From positions 39,544,066-39,608,065 of the forward strand of contig CM071568.1 of assembly GCA_036426205.1 (NCBI GenBank): DNA of 64,000 bases. Direction: 5' to 3'. A model generated the notes under the pieces. It was given only the letters and a program-made list of their open reading frames with translations. It did not search any database and had not been told where the DNA came from. The DNA comes from Ascaphus truei (taxonomy: Eukaryota; Chordata; Amphibia; Anura; Ascaphidae). Positions 1 through 11,689 of the stretch are shown here, piece by piece. Positions within the stretch are counted from its first letter, which is position 1. Each line of letters opens with the position of its first letter. The position numbers and the translations under genes are program-made.

Positions 1-148
1 AGACATTGCCATACCGCTTGCTTCCCTAATCAACTCTATTTTGTCTGCACTGCCAGAGTTGTCCCAATCTTCAAAAGTGGGGACAAAGAAACTGTCTCAA
101 ACTACAGGCCAATCACTCTTCTCCCAATACTACCCAAAGTCGAAACTG

Positions 149-341
149 GAAGTCTAACAACAGACATTATGGTATAATAAAGTGCTTTATTTGCAGGTTG
201 CAAAGGCACAGCGTTTCAGGCATCTCCCTACCTCAGATGAAATATTTACTGCACCTGAGCAAAGGAGATCCCCAAAACATTTGTGTTTGCAACCTGCAAA
301 TAAACCACTTTATTATACTATAATGTCTGGTGTCAGACTTC
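149..341. mobile_element. Palindromic MITE-like element with about 56-bp terminal inverted repeats
   Basis: Positions 149-204 and 286-341 are near-perfect reverse complements (about 5 mismatches in 56), both running gaagtct...gcaggttgcaaa toward the centre. The 81-bp centre carries, on the minus strand, CTGAGG (231-236) and GAAACGC (211-217), which resembles the hammerhead pattern found elsewhere in this window. No coding capacity. It interrupts a LINE RT. A clear target duplication was not found, so the superfamily is open. Confidence 0.6.
211..236 (-). ncRNA. Degenerate hammerhead-ribozyme-like motif
   Basis: Read on the minus strand: CTGAGGT, then a possible stem II (AGG with CCT around a short loop), then GAAACGC. 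The position equivalent to A9 is T, so activity is unlikely. It lies in the centre of the 193-bp palindromic element. Confidence 0.3.
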
Positions 342-585
342 ATTAGAACAGTGCAGCAAGAAAATATCCAGTTTCAAGTTCAACTACGTGGCAGAAGTGG
401 AATCCCAGCCACTCTTCAACTGCCTGCACCTTACAAAGAAAAAGTACACTCACTACAATTATCTAAAAGAAGTGCTGTAAGATTCAAAACCTTTACTATC
501 CAAAGTCATGGAAAAATGTGTCCATCCCAATTAAGCGATTACAATAGCAAGACAAATTTCCTTAGCAACTCCAATCTTGCTTCTG

Positions 586-1085
586 TATTGTATTGTATTG
601 TATGTCTTTATTTATATAGCGCCATAAATATACATAGCGCTTCACAGTAGTAATACATGTTGTAATCATATAAATAACAAATAATATAAATAACAGGTCA
701 TGGGAATAAGTGCTTCAGACATAAGAGTAACATTAAGGAAGAGGAGTCCCTGCTCTGAGGAGCTTACAGTCTAATTGCTAGGTTGGAGAATGTATAGAGG
801 CAGTAGGAGGGAATTCTAGTAAGTGTGCCTGCAGGGGGCCAAGCTTTTTGTATCATGTGTCCAGGATTATCCACAGTGCTATTCATATGCTTCTTTAAGC
901 AAATGTGTCTTAAGGTGGGTCTTAAAGGTGGATAGAGAGGGTGCTAGTCTGATATTGAGGGGAAGGATATTCCAGAGGTGTGGGGCAGTCAGTGAGAAAG
1001 GTTTAAGGCGGGAGAGGGCTTTAGATACAAAGGGGGTAGAAAGAAGACATCCTTGAGAAGACCGCAAGAGTCTGGATGGTGCATA
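586..1085 (-). mobile_element. L2-type LINE 3' fragment (RT C-terminus and tail)
   Basis: On the minus strand, 1097-879 encodes the typical C-terminal tail of L2/CR1 reverse transcriptases (APHLWNILPLNIRLAPSLST, then FKTHLKTHLL). It is followed by the L2-like 3' end whose complement reads gcgctatataaataaag and a short tattg repeat tail (586-600). The 7-bp direct repeat gcttctg at 579-585 and 1086-1092 looks like its target duplication. A second copy of the same family lies at 53040-53605 in the same orientation. Confidence 0.8.
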
Positions 1086-1092
1086 GCTTCTG

Positions 1093-1790
1093 CCCAAAAC
1101 ACTCAGCAGTAACTACCCTGCTAAAAGTTTGCAATATGATGCAATGTGGAATGGAAATGGGATAACTTACTGGTGCAATATTTCTAGATTTTGCAAAGGT
1201 TTTTGATACTGTTAATCATGTTATCTTGGTAAACAAACGACAGTGCTCTGCAGTAGGGGAACATGCTCTAAACTGGTTTCACTCCTACCTATCAGGTAGA
1301 ACCCAACATGTGTCTATCTCGGGATCTAACTCCAACTCCTTGGATATCACCTGCGGTGTCCCACAAGGCTCTGATCTGGGGTTCCTATTTTTTTAGGTCT
1401 TCATCAATGATCTTCCTACAGCTTGTAAGGCAGCTTCAATGCACATGTATGCGGATGACACAATCTTATATGCACACAGTCCTAGCCTCTCTGACCTTGA
1501 ACATGTACTTCAAGCTGATTTTTCAAAACTTGAAAACTGGATTTCCCAAAACACTGTTTTTAAATACTGACAAGACAGTAGCAATGGTATTTGGGAACCA
1601 GGCTAAATTTGTAAAGCTACCAATGACGGAGCAACAGATCAGAACCAAGTTTAACACCATCCTAGCCCCTGTCACTAGTTTTAAATATCTGGGCATATGG
1701 TTTAATCCCATTTAACATTTGGGTTGCACATTGATACCCTGACATCCAAAACCTATGCCAAACTGGGTGTTCCTGGCACCCATCTTTTCT
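1093..1790 (+). pseudogene. LINE (CR1/L2-type) RT core fragment, copy A, 3' part
   Basis: Continues the LINE interrupted at 585. Translated blocks in order: VVTTLLKVCN, IFLDFAKVFDTVNHVI (palm motif A with the catalytic Asp), a GVPQGSDLGFLFF-like block, FINDLPTA, then MYADDTILYAH (the YADD catalytic box near 1450). Frameshifts and stops separate the blocks; one 135-codon frame (1308-1715) covers only part. Homology to copy B ends near 1785. Dead element. Confidence 0.75.
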
Positions 1791-2724
1791 ACCTCAATAC
1801 CCAGCTGCATGGACCCAGCACCCTGACGAAGTAATATACTGTACTAGCCAAATATACTGTACTATCTGATGTAAACTCCCTGAGAACCAGGCAGGGAGGG
1901 TTACATTTGGCTCATCAACGTGGGGCTGAGTATGAAAAGAAGAATGTTTTTATGTTTTTGCTCATTTTGGAACTTTTGGAGGGAAGAAAATATATATTTT
2001 TGTAAACACTGCTGAAATTTGTGTTTCCCGTCATGGAAACTATATTGGCATTCGAGACTGTGAGCTGATATGATGCCAAGCAACCCTGTAAAATCCTAAA
2101 ATGAAAAGTTTCCCAGTAACCGACAGCTAAGTCTGTATGAATTTCAAGTTGTGAGGCTTGCAGTTAAGATGGAGTCCGTCTGTGAGTAACTACCCACGTT
2201 TTTCCCTACCTAAACAAAATGTTGCCTTTACCAAGGAATGTGTGTAACTGCAACATAGATGTGGAATTCAAAATGTCAGAGAGTAACAGCCGCATGTCTG
2301 ATGAACTCTTTGAACAACATGGACTCGTTTGAAAAGGAGCATTGTGTACAGTTATACTGTATGTGATTTAACTATAAAGCGAGAGAGGGCTAGAGTGAAG
2401 AAATTTTCACGTGCAGAAAATTACAAGTGCAAATCTTTAAGGAAACAATATGGATTAGTGAGCTGTGAACAATAAGCTAGTAATATGTGAGCCGTTAGCA
2501 ACCAGCTAGTAAAGTTCTCGGAGGTTGAGAAATATGTCGTTCTTGGCAAAAAAGAACGTTTGGGGCTCAAGGACTGTGAGCCATGATGTAGTGCGTCCAG
2601 GACTGAGAAACTTAAGTGGCAAAATCGGGGTGGGACCAACTCCCTGCAACAAGGAAATTATTGTCCCTAATGTGATAGGGACCGAGGGTCCCAGAGAAAA
2701 GAAAGTGCAAGGATGCAACTAAGT
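1791..2724. other. No gene recognised; unclassified, possibly retroelement-derived
   Basis: Short reading frames only (65 codons at most). There is no recognised domain, repeat or RNA. The segment sits exactly between the two LINE copies, so it may be an older insertion or part of one. The CTGACGAAG-like string near 1823 has no GAAA partner. Confidence 0.4.
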
Positions 2725-3215
2725 TACTGCAATCTAAGTTCCTAAGACTTGGTGCCCCTGCCATTGCCAAACCAATTGCTTCCATAGTCAACTCTATTCT
2801 GTCTGCAGGCTATATCCCTAAGACCTGGAAAACTGCCAGAGTTGTCCCAATCTTCAAAAGTGGGGACAAAAACAGTCTCAACCTACAGGCCAATCTCTCT
2901 TCTCCCAAAGTCATGGAAAAATGTGTTCACTCCCAATTAAGCGATTACTATACCAAGACAAATTTCCCTGGCGAATTCCAGTCAGGCTTTCGCCCCAAAC
3001 GCTCCACGGTAACTACCCTGCTAAAAGTTTGCAATGAGATCCAGTTGGGAATGGAGCTGGGACAAATCACTGGTGCAATATTCCTAGATTTTGCAAAGGC
3101 TTTTGATACTGCTGATCATGTTATTTTGCTTAACAAACTCCAGTGCTCTCGAATAGGGAAGCATGCTTTAAACTGGTTTCATTGCTACATATCAGGTAGA
3201 TCCCAACATGTGTAT
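2725..3215 (+). pseudogene. LINE (CR1/L2-type) RT fragment, copy B, 5' part
   Basis: Encodes LGAPAIAKPIASIVNSILSA, then KTWKTARVVPIFKSGDK, VMEKCVHSQLSDYYT, SGFRPKRSTVTTLL and IFLDFAKAFDTADHVILL (motif A). The last blocks lie in one open frame at 2913-3218. Same family as copy A and better preserved here. It stops after GRSQHVY at about 3213, where a foreign segment starts; the homology resumes near 3860. Confidence 0.8.
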
Positions 3216-3858
3216 TGAGACGTGTAATTTAGCGCTCTATATTATCTGATAGGATTATATAAATCCAAAAGTCAAATGACTACCTGATTCTGACTCTTAA
3301 AAGCGAACAAAATAAATACCACAAATTGTGTATAACATACGGTGTAAGACTCAAGTAAATAAAAAAATAACATGTGAAAATAAAGTGATCAAATTTACAC
3401 AAATATCTACATACAAAGTGAATAATTGTGGATATCAAATACAATGATTGAAAACCACCACTCAGTAGTGTATGTGATTGAAGTGATAAGGTTGAAAAGC
3501 AACTCAAAAACCCTTTTGAAATGCAACGAAGAGACCAGGGTGAATGCAAAGACCCCGTACATTGTATGCAATACATTTGCAAAATGTGAGTGTATCTCCT
3601 ATTCTTTTTTTGCGCAATACAATTTTTGTATACAGTATTGCCCTATGAGAATTCCTCTCTTTATTATTTGTATGAACATACCTTTGAGTCCTCCTGCATA
3701 TCGCATCTGAGTGCTTGGCCACAAAAGCTCCCGTCAGAGAGAGATTGGTTATCTGACATGCTTTAAACCTTCATTCAATCTGTGAGTGGGACTGACATAT
3801 ACTTACCTATAGCCACAGTCCAATATTTTATTGGTCACACTATTGTGTGCCTTTTATC
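3216..3858. mobile_element. Unidentified ~640-bp insertion splitting LINE copy B
   Basis: The LINE reading breaks after caacatgtgta and resumes at atctcaggctctaac, exactly where copy A is continuous (about 1308-1325), so the segment between is an insertion. It is AT-rich, has no long frame, and contains tagcgctctatatt near its left end, similar to the ends of PLE-like repeats elsewhere here (compare 31820). No unambiguous target duplication was found. Confidence 0.55.
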
Positions 3859-5020
3859 ATCTCAGGCTCTAACTCAAACCCCTTGGATATAACCTGTGGT
3901 GTCCTGCAAGGCACTGTTCAGGGGCCCTTACTCTTTTCAGTGTTCATCAATGATCTTCCAACAGCTTTATGCAGATGACACAATCTTATATGCACAGAGC
4001 CCTAGCCTCTCCGACCTTCAACACATTCTTCAATCTGACTTTTTGAATCATGGATTGGACATTGGATTTCCCCAAATAAACTGTTTTTAAACACTGACAA
4101 GACTATAACAATGGTATTTGGGACCACGACTACATTTTTAAAGCTTCTAATGACTGAGCTCCAGATGAGAACCAATGCTAATACCACCCTAACTCCTGTT
4201 ACTAGTTTTAAAAACTTGGGCATATGGGTTGACTCCCATTTAACATTTGGGATGCACATTGATACCCTGTCATCCAAAACCTATGCCAAACTAGGTGTAC
4301 TTTATAGGAACAAAACCTCCCTAAGTCTGCTGGTCAGAAAGCGTATCGCACAGCAGATGTTAATGTCAATTATCGACTATGGGGACATAGTATACCGCTC
4401 GGCACCCCAAACCCCCCTTAGCAAACTTTATACCCTCTACAATTCAATATGCCGTTTTGTTCTCCAATGCAAATACAACACACATCACTGTGAAATTCTC
4501 AAATAACTAGATTGGTCATCACTTGAGGCTAGGTGCAAAGTTCATCTTTCCTGTCTTGCCTTCAAATACTTTCTGGGCAAGTCACCCATCTGTCTGAACA
4601 AGCTCCTCACCCCTACCACATGCAGCACTTATCATCTGAGATCTGACTCCAAAAGACTGTTCATGGTCTCAAGGTTCAGCAAGGTATCTGGCTGCTCCTC
4701 CTCTTACCGTGCACCCCAAAACTGGAGCAATCTACCGGAGTCCCTCACAGCCACCACCAGTCTAAGTTCTTTCAAAACTGTAGCTGTCTCACATTTTAAT
4801 CTGGTCTGTAACTGTTACATACAGTACACATATAATATATATTATCTTTAACAGTGCATGAAATGTCTTGAATAGAATGTGTACCCTGTTCACTTATGTA
4901 ACTGCATTTGTAACCAAGTATTATTTGTCATCTTAACTCTATGCCCAGGACATACTTGAAAACGAGAGGTAACGCTCAATGTATTACTTCCTGGTAAAAC
5001 ATTTTTTAAATAAATAAAAA
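3859..5020 (+). pseudogene. LINE (CR1/L2-type) RT C-terminal half and 3' end, copy B
   Basis: Resumes with a GVLQGTVQGPLLFSVFINDL-like block, then YADDTILYA (about 3967-3995), then a 131-codon open frame (4111-4506) covering SFKNLGIWVDSHLTFGMHID, the region after the palm. The end carries YRAPQNWSNLPES, the last conserved RT-tail block. The 3' UTR ends with cctggtaaaacatttttta and aaataaataaaa at about 4990-5020, a typical LINE tail with AATAAA. The two halves together represent only about the last third of a full LINE. Inactive. Confidence 0.8.
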
Positions 5021-5038
5021 GTTGCAGTTGCAGAGTAG

Positions 5039-5447
5039 TGTGAAAGAGTAGCCACAACAACTCAGACTCTCCAGTGACGGTCTGAAGAAAATTAAACAAA
5101 TTGGTCACACCTAGGGATTTGTTAGGGGAGGGACCAAAGTCAACGCCCCTCCTTGTCAGTGTGAGACTGCGGAGCCTGAGTGTGCATACAGAGACAATTG
5201 CCTTGACACCACCAAGAATGGTGGGGCCACCTACACCTACTGACCGCCACACTAGAGCCTCTCTGCGCATGCGCGAAGCTCACCATGCGCGCGTAATTAA
5301 TCATGGCAGAGCCCTGTCTAGGGGAGCCGCCGGAGCCTCTGGCGATGCGCTCGCCTGCAATCTCTAATGCTGATCGGAAGGTAGAGGGAGGGGGGGAGCA
5401 GGGAAACCTAAGGGGACATGGGGAGCCCAGAGAAAGGCCCTGCCACA
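5039..5447 (-). mobile_element. Possible LTR fragment
   Basis: On the minus strand the segment begins TGTGGCAGGG and ends CTCTTTCACA, so it has TG...CA termini and moderate GC content between AT-rich neighbours. The flanking 5-mers do not match, so a complete insertion is not shown. It starts immediately after the LINE tail. Weak call. Confidence 0.22.
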
Positions 5448-8400
5448 CTGTTATGCAAAGGAAATAACAGTGAGAATAAGGTGTGTCCCTACTATAAGGA
5501 TAAGTTAGCGTTAAAAGGGGTAAGAATGGAGTCCCAAAGTTTTACATGTGACGTAGGCCCTAAAATAAGGACTGACAGGCAATATTGTTAGCAGAGTTAA
5601 GCAGCAGAGTACTCTAGCACTACTCACCATGTATGCTGCATAAACACCTCAATGTCTATAGGTTTCAGGGTAAACCGATGTAATAGCCTGCCATACTGTA
5701 GTTAGTTTGCAGTGAAGCTATGGGTGAGAACCATGTGTGGTGCAGGTATAGTGATATTAGTTGTTACCAGATGTGTACTCAGTACTACATCCAGATGTTA
5801 TTAGTACCTCCATTAGCAATAGATGTGTTTAGTGGAAACGTGGTACACAGGTTCAGCTCTGGAGACCCCCTTGCTACAATAGTGTTATTAAAATAAAAGC
5901 CCCACGATCGCCTATTAGAGATGCGCAGGTAGAGTGACTGATTCAGTCTCTCTCTTACTGCGTGTCTCTTACAGACACGTGCATCCCGGTAGGATTCACA
6001 CAGCACGAGTCCCGTTAAAATGGAGGGACACCCACTGTGTTAATACGATTGGCCATTAGTCTGGCCACTGGAATCTCACGACATAGGACGGGATAAAGTG
6101 CCGAATTCGCAAGGCAAGCGGTAGAGAAGAGGCAGTTACATCTGTATGACAGGTCATTTTTTGTTTCACCGGGTGCGACATTAACTCCACTATAACCCGG
6201 TTTGTAGTATCCGGTTCTTAGTGTTCTCTTCTCTGTGTAAGTATCACATGAACACTATAATAAAATGTTTAAGCGATTATATTTCAAGCGCTAAAACGCA
6301 ACATCTTTTGCTTTAATACGCTTGGATGGCAATAAAAACAAAACTAAAATAAGCAATTTAACAGTGACACAGTTCATTTCTCAACTAGTAGCATTCATCT
6401 GATATTTAAATATTTTGCTAATCATTTCAGCAGTTAACAATTTGTTAAAGAATGTCACCATGGTCTTGTAAACAGAACATTTCTTACAAGTATATACCTA
6501 ATTAGAGCAAAAGACATTTAGACATGATTAAGTATAATAATTTTTCGTACAGCATTTTTCAACACAAATAGTATACACAAATATAGTGTTTAAGATTGAT
6601 GTCAGCAATTAAAAAAAAACTATTACTTTGGAATTTTTTTTTCTCTAATGAATTTAATATTCATGCTGCGACAATCCAAATCTTGCTTCTTTTCTAATTA
6701 CGTTCTAAAACATTTAATGATTTGGTCATTAATCATGAACCATCTGAACAGATGATAGAAACATGTTTTGGAAGAGATCATTGAAGTATGTTAAATATCC
6801 AACCTTGAAGTTCCTTTTTGTTGGTTTCAAGGGGAAAACATTGTTAAAGTAATAAACAACACAGTTTCTTTATAGGGGCATTGAATGCAACAAAGTGCTC
6901 TAAAAATAAATGGGACCGATCATTTTTAGAGCAAGAAAGAAATATGGAAGCAGCTGTTATTCTTACAAGTACAACGCGGTAATATAAAACATATGGTGCC
7001 TCTAATTAAAAACATTGAGAATGATAATAGTATCTCAATGGTCTTTGGTTGAAGCAATAAAATAAGAAAAGCACAAGCAAAACCTAAGAAAAACAAGGAC
7101 TTTCAATATACGAACTACAATGTTATCACAATCCTGTCATCACGTTCGCACGCCTGTATATTTTTTCTGAGTTTTAAGTTAAATCTTCATAATACCTTTG
7201 AGAACTGATAACTATGAGATTCTAGCATCAACGACTGTTGAGTGTGATGTTTGTGTAGAATCTTCTCCTGGGTTTGAAACCTCTGATCTTAACTGGTGGT
7301 CTTGACTGTAAAGTGAAATGAAAATGTAACCTCTCTGAAGGGACATACTGTATCAAATTACAGCTGACATTTCATGTTGAGCTAGTTTGGAATTGACAAA
7401 TTAGTTTGTGTCATGTTCTGTTTCTGCCCTAAATCATCAGTTGGTTGCTCTAATTTCAATTACCTAGTCAGTAGCATCACTACCTATTTTAGAGATACAT
7501 TTCATTTAAAGCTTTGGTTGTACAGTACTTGTTTGTTTTTGGAGAAAGGAGTCTGGATTCAGGACAGGAGACAGACTTGACATACTGAGCTATCTTAAAG
7601 CTTCCTAGATTACCATCATGAGTAGGAGCCTGCGTCATGTCACTTTTGCCATCTGATAAAAGGTATACTGCATGGAAAATATATCATATAAAAATAATAC
7701 TCAAGTTGTGAACTTTCACAAGACATCAAAATAAACTAAAAGGGGTGAATTACGCTATGAATGGCTTGGGCGAAATCATTTGTGGGAAGAAAGCCTTTTT
7801 GAACGAAAAACAAAAGATATATACAATATCAGAGTATCTATTAAATTAGAAAAACTGTTTTACATTCAATGTTTAGTTCAAAGTTTTAGTTGCTGTATTA
7901 GTCATGGTTTGTGGTGTCCTTGTAAGGGACCAATATAATCGTTACAATCAACATTTGAAATGTCACTGGTTTCCTCTTCTTGACAATACACACAGAAAAA
8001 TCCTGTGAGGTTTTGAAAGCTTTCTATAGTATACTGTAAATTAATTTTGGAAGAACTATCATGTTGGTCTCTTAAAAACATATTACAACCTTCAATGAAG
8101 ATGCTATATGTGATGTATTTCAAATAAAAAATGTTTAATAGTATTGTAGCCCAGTGTTCACTCCAATTAACCTTATTTACTGCTGGACACTCCACAGACA
8201 CGCACAGGACACGCTTCATTTATAATAATGCAAAAAGGTTATTTATTCAAAGATTAAATAATGCAACAATTCACTTAGTCTGAGTTGCTCACCTAAAGAG
8301 AACTGGAGACATCATTGGTCAAGCTTTCCACCTTCACTTGAGCAGATCTTGGGAACCCACTGTAAACATGCCCTTAACACCAGCTGGTTAGTCTAGGGTT

Positions 8401-8484
8401 ATGTATGCAGCCAAACTCCTCAGCCATGGCAAACCTACATCATAACAATAGCAAAAACTCACAGTTCCTGCACTTATTTTAGTA
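5448..8484. other. No gene recognised; mostly unique AT-rich sequence
   Basis: Frames of 105 codons or fewer with no recognisable domain. 6240-8200 is AT-rich, without obvious repeats, and may be old intergenic or intronic DNA. 8160-8480 includes ttatttattcaaag, resembling the poly(A) end of an inverted LTR, but no boundaries could be set. Confidence 0.5.
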
Positions 8485-8499
8485 GCAGGAATGAAGCAG

Positions 8500-8930
8500 G
8501 AATGAAGTACTGGCACTTCTCTCTCAGAGCAAGGGGTAAAAAATGACAGAAGAAGAGAGGATCAGAAGAGTTAGGGGGTAAATGACAAAGAAGCAGAAAA
8601 AATGGAGTTGGAGGTGGAGAGCTGAACAGAGGGGAAGCTAAGGAACAATCAGGGAGGAGAAAGGTGGCACAGACGGTAAGAGGAAAACGACAAAAGCCTA
8701 AGGCAACTAGAGGTACTGACAGGTGAGACAGACAGAAAAGGGGACACAGAGACATACTGACAAGTGGAAAGAATAGAGAGACATGCAGACAATGGGGCAC
8801 AGGGAGAGAGACAAACAAACAGACAAGGGGCACAGAAAGAGACAAACAGACAAGGAGGCACAGAGAGAATGAGACAAAACAGACAAGGGGCAAAAAAAGA
8901 AACCCAAACCTCCAGCCTGGGGAAATGCCG
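8500..8930. repeat. Purine-rich minisatellite
   Basis: Long purine-rich stretch. From about 8720 it becomes a degenerate tandem repeat with the core gacaaacagacaaggggcac and a period of about 25-30 bp. The minus-strand 283-codon frame here (rich in Leu, Pro, Ser, Cys and Val) is a product of the repeat, not a protein. Confidence 0.7.
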
Positions 8931-8936
8931 CCAAGT

Positions 8937-9440
8937 CCACAGAATGTTTGCACGAGCGGCGGTGCTATACTATAAGTGCCACCGGAACAGGCATCTGAAG
9001 CCAGATTGTCATGATCTTCACTTATCCAGCAACCCCCCTCCGGGGCAACGTACTCATGCAGCCAAGGCGGGTGCCTATGTGAGACTGGTACCCACAGAGG
9101 AGCAGCGAGCAGCCGCCCAACAGGTACAGCTGAGGACCCAGGCGGGCAGTCCTTACACCATCTATAGCCAGCACAGCAGAGGAGGCAGACAGGCATCAAG
9201 TTGCAGCAGTCGGGCTGCAGGTCAACGATGTCTGGAGGAAGCATTTGTGTCCGGTGACCATCGGAGATCACCAGGCAGCTGGCCTGTTCGACTGCGGTGC
9301 TACAATTACCCTTGTGTGACCTCATATGGTTAGCCCAGGGGATCTGCTCTCTGGACCGGGAATGCAGGTCACTATGCCAGATGGGGGACCTAGGTCAATC
9401 CCGTTTGCCCAGGTGTTCCTTGACTGGGGTGCCGGTCAAT
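8937..9440 (+). pseudogene. Gmr1-like Gypsy: gag zinc knuckle and protease remnant
   Basis: The translation begins with a CCHC-type zinc knuckle (YYKCHRNRHLKPDCHD; first Cys replaced by Tyr). A low-complexity linker follows, then, after a frameshift, aspartic-protease-like sequence VTIGDHQAAGLFDCGATITL, where DCGA replaces the expected D(S/T)GA, and then PGMQVTMPDG. The minus copy at 14642-14184 shows the same order. Stop codons and frameshifts show it is dead. Most of gag upstream is missing, replaced by the purine-rich repeat. Confidence 0.75.
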
Positions 9441-10820
9441 GAGTGAGGGATGTAGGTGTCTTGCCAGGGTTGGATACCAAGGTGCAACTCGGTAACGACC
9501 TAGGACACCCCATCTGCTCTTTTATGAATGAAGATGCTCCTGTGGCTGCGGTCAAAGGAGCCAAAGTCGGGAACTTCCCCAGGCCTTTGGTACCCCTTCC
9601 CACTGAGGAAATCACTGTCCCCCTGCATTTGAGACCACCAAATCCTGAGGTCTCCACAGAGTCCAGGCAGGTAAGCCAGACCGAGTTGACACTGAGTCCT
9701 GACATCCCTGCTAACGTCCCTGTTTCCCCATCCCCTGACTTAGTGACTAAGGATGAGTGGCCAAAGCTAGGTGTATGGTTCAGAGAAGCAGTGCGGTCCA
9801 ATCCAAGCTTAGAGGGCATGAGACTTCGGGCGTCCTAATCTGCCTCTGAGAGTGGGCCGGATAGGTATCTCTGGCACAGTGGGCTCCTGTACAGAGAGCA
9901 TGCCCCTGATGCTTCAGACAGAGTATGGACAGGTAGGAGACAGCTTGTGGTATCCAGGGAGTATAGGCAGCAGTTGTGGCAGGTAGCTCATTCTATCCCT
10001 CTAACAGGACATCAGGGTTCACCCGAACCAGAACCTGGCTATTGCAGCATTTTTCTGGCCGGGGGCATCTACGACAGTGGCAGATTTTTGCCGCTACTGT
10101 GATGCCTTCCAGCGAGTAGACAAGTCGGGTGACCGCGTGAAGGTCCCCCTGAAGCCACTGCTGGTGATCTGTGAGCCTTTTCAGAGGGTAGCAGTAGACC
10201 CCTCCTGGTCCCTAGCTGGACGGGGAAGCGCTACATCCTCACAGTGGTTGATTTTTCGACCAGGTACCCTGAGGCGGTGGCACTTTCATCCATTGAGGCT
10301 AGAAAGGTGGCAGAAGCTTTAATAGGGATTTTTTACTAGAGTAGGGTTCTTTAGTGAGATCCTAACCATTCAAGTGACGCAATTCACAACTGAATTTCTC
10401 CAATGTCTCTGGCTATGTATGGGGTGACAACCCTCCGTACCACCCCTTACCACCCCCAGACAAACTGACAGTGTGAGCGGTTCAATGGTACTCTGAAGCA
10501 GAAGCTGCGAGCCTTTATAGAAGCTTAACAGAAAGACCAGGAGACTCATTTACAGCACTAGCTGTTTACATACCGAGAGGTACCGCAAGCGTCCATCGGG
10601 TTCTCACCTTTTGAGCTCCTATATGGTCGCAGGGTCCGTGGGCCCGCTTGACCTATTCCATGAGGGATGGGAACTACTGATACTGATGCTTCTGTGCTAC
10701 ACTATGTAGTAGAGCTCAAGAACCGGTTAGAGATGCTCATGGGGTTAGCACAGGCTTACCTGAAGGATGCTCGGACCAAGCAGAAGCGTTGGTATGACAA
10801 AAATGCCCATAGCAGAGAGT
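9440..10820 (+). pseudogene. Gmr1-like Gypsy: protease end and integrase
   Basis: A 131-codon open frame (9443-9838) begins with VGVLPGLDTKVQLGNDLG, the end of Gypsy protease, and runs into the integrase N-terminal region (WFREAVRSNPSLEGMRLRAS). Beyond a stop come the HHCC zinc-binding residues (VAHSIPLTGHQG; ADFCRYCDAF), the core (ILTVVDFSTRYPEAVAL), PYHPQTN and CERFNGTLKQKL with the third acidic residue, and FSPFELLYGRRVRGP. The second catalytic Asp block reads LTIQVTQFTTE instead of TDxGTQFTSE, so the Asp is lost. In ordinary Gypsy elements RT lies between protease and integrase; here integrase follows protease directly. Confidence 0.82.
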
Positions 10821-10827
10821 TCATCCC

Positions 10828-11137
10828 TGGCAGCTCGCAATTGTGTGGGCACTCAAGAAGCTCCAGCCCTACCTGTATGGTAGAGCTTTTACAGTTATCA
10901 CCGATCACAATCCCCTGAGTTGGCTACAGAGGGTGTCGGTGGAGAGCGGCAAATTGCTTAGCTGGAGTCTTGCTTTGCAAGAATTTGACTTCACCATCCA
11001 GCACAAGAAGGGCAGTAATCATGGCAATGCAGATCGACTCTCCCGACAGGACATTCCCAGTGACCAACGTACCACCAGAGCTTCCAGGCTTGTGGAACAA
11101 CTGGATGAGGTGGCCACCCCAGAGCCTTCATCTTAGG
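10828..11137 (+). pseudogene. Gmr1-like Gypsy: RNase H C-terminal part
   Basis: Open frame with AIVWALKKLQPYLYGRAF, VITDHNPLSWL and HKKGSNHGNADRLSRQD, the conserved end of Gypsy RNase H. It follows the integrase C-terminus abruptly at 10828 (the frame changes inside cctggcagctcg), so RT and the start of RNase H have been deleted. RNase H as the last pol domain, after integrase, is the Gmr1 arrangement. The frame ends with TAG at 11134, directly before the polypurine tract. Confidence 0.85.
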
Positions 11138-11560
11138 GAGGAGGTGTGATGGGTAAGGGTAACCAGGCTTAATAATATAAGTTAAGCCCTCTGGTTGTCC
11201 TTGGGTCCCTGGCAGCTATCTAGCACTATAAGCCAGGGGCCAGGTATATTTACATGCAAAGTTAAAGTGACCCCTGCTTTTCCACCTTCCATGTTCCCTT
11301 TGCCGCAGACTCATGAAACTTGCTGTGTGTAAGTTTTAGGTGGGATATTTGGGTAACATTTCAATTATTTTGTTTGCAGGAGTTCAGGGCCCAGAGCTAG
11401 CGGTAGTACCTTAATTCTACCCCGATTTGCCAGTACGCAAGAATTACACCGGGGCTGTCCAGTATCCCTCAGACTCCTAGTTTTCCAGCCCCAATATCTC
11501 AGTCCTATATCCAGTAGAGTCCTGAGTCTCCCCAAGGTCCCCATGTATTAAAATATGTTT
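11136..11560 (+). mobile_element. Polypurine tract and probable 3' LTR of the plus Gmr1-like copy
   Basis: gggaggagg (11136-11144) directly after the RNase H stop is a polypurine tract, and TGTGATGGG begins at 11145 as an LTR start would. The segment is non-coding. The far end is uncertain; a TTTTACA at about 11564 is one candidate. No second LTR is recognisable upstream, so the element is incomplete. Confidence 0.5.
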
Positions 11561-11689
11561 TACAATGTTTAATACATTTATTATAAGGCTCTATGCAGTC
11601 TGCCCGGCCATCCAGTTAAGGTGCCAGCAAGTCTGCATAGAGTCCATAGTTCAAAAGGGAGAAGATGTCCAGAGGTGTGAAAATATTTG

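Larger units (their letters stand above)
1..585 (+). pseudogene. LINE (CR1/L2-type) RT fragment, copy A, 5' part
   Basis: Translation of 1-148 gives the start of a non-LTR reverse transcriptase: a VVPIFKSGDK-like block and a NYRPITLLP motif, the conserved SYRPISLLP block of RT. After a palindromic MITE (149-341), the same LINE resumes around 485-580 with the region corresponding to KVMEKCVHSQLSDYYTKTN of copy B at 2725. Stops and frame breaks make it non-functional. It is cut by an inverted L2 fragment at 586 and continues at 1093. Family assignment to the CR1/L2 group rests on motif spacing and the 3' end seen in copy B. Confidence 0.7.

Noticed and set aside
1820..1835. CCTGACGAAG as an eleventh hammerhead
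   Set aside because: No GAAA/CGCG partner within the expected distance and no stem II.
8474..9325. 283-codon minus-strand frame, the second longest in the window
   Set aside because: It lies over a purine-rich minisatellite, the repeats translate to Leu/Pro/Ser/Cys/Val-rich low complexity, and the rest is antisense to Gypsy gag.
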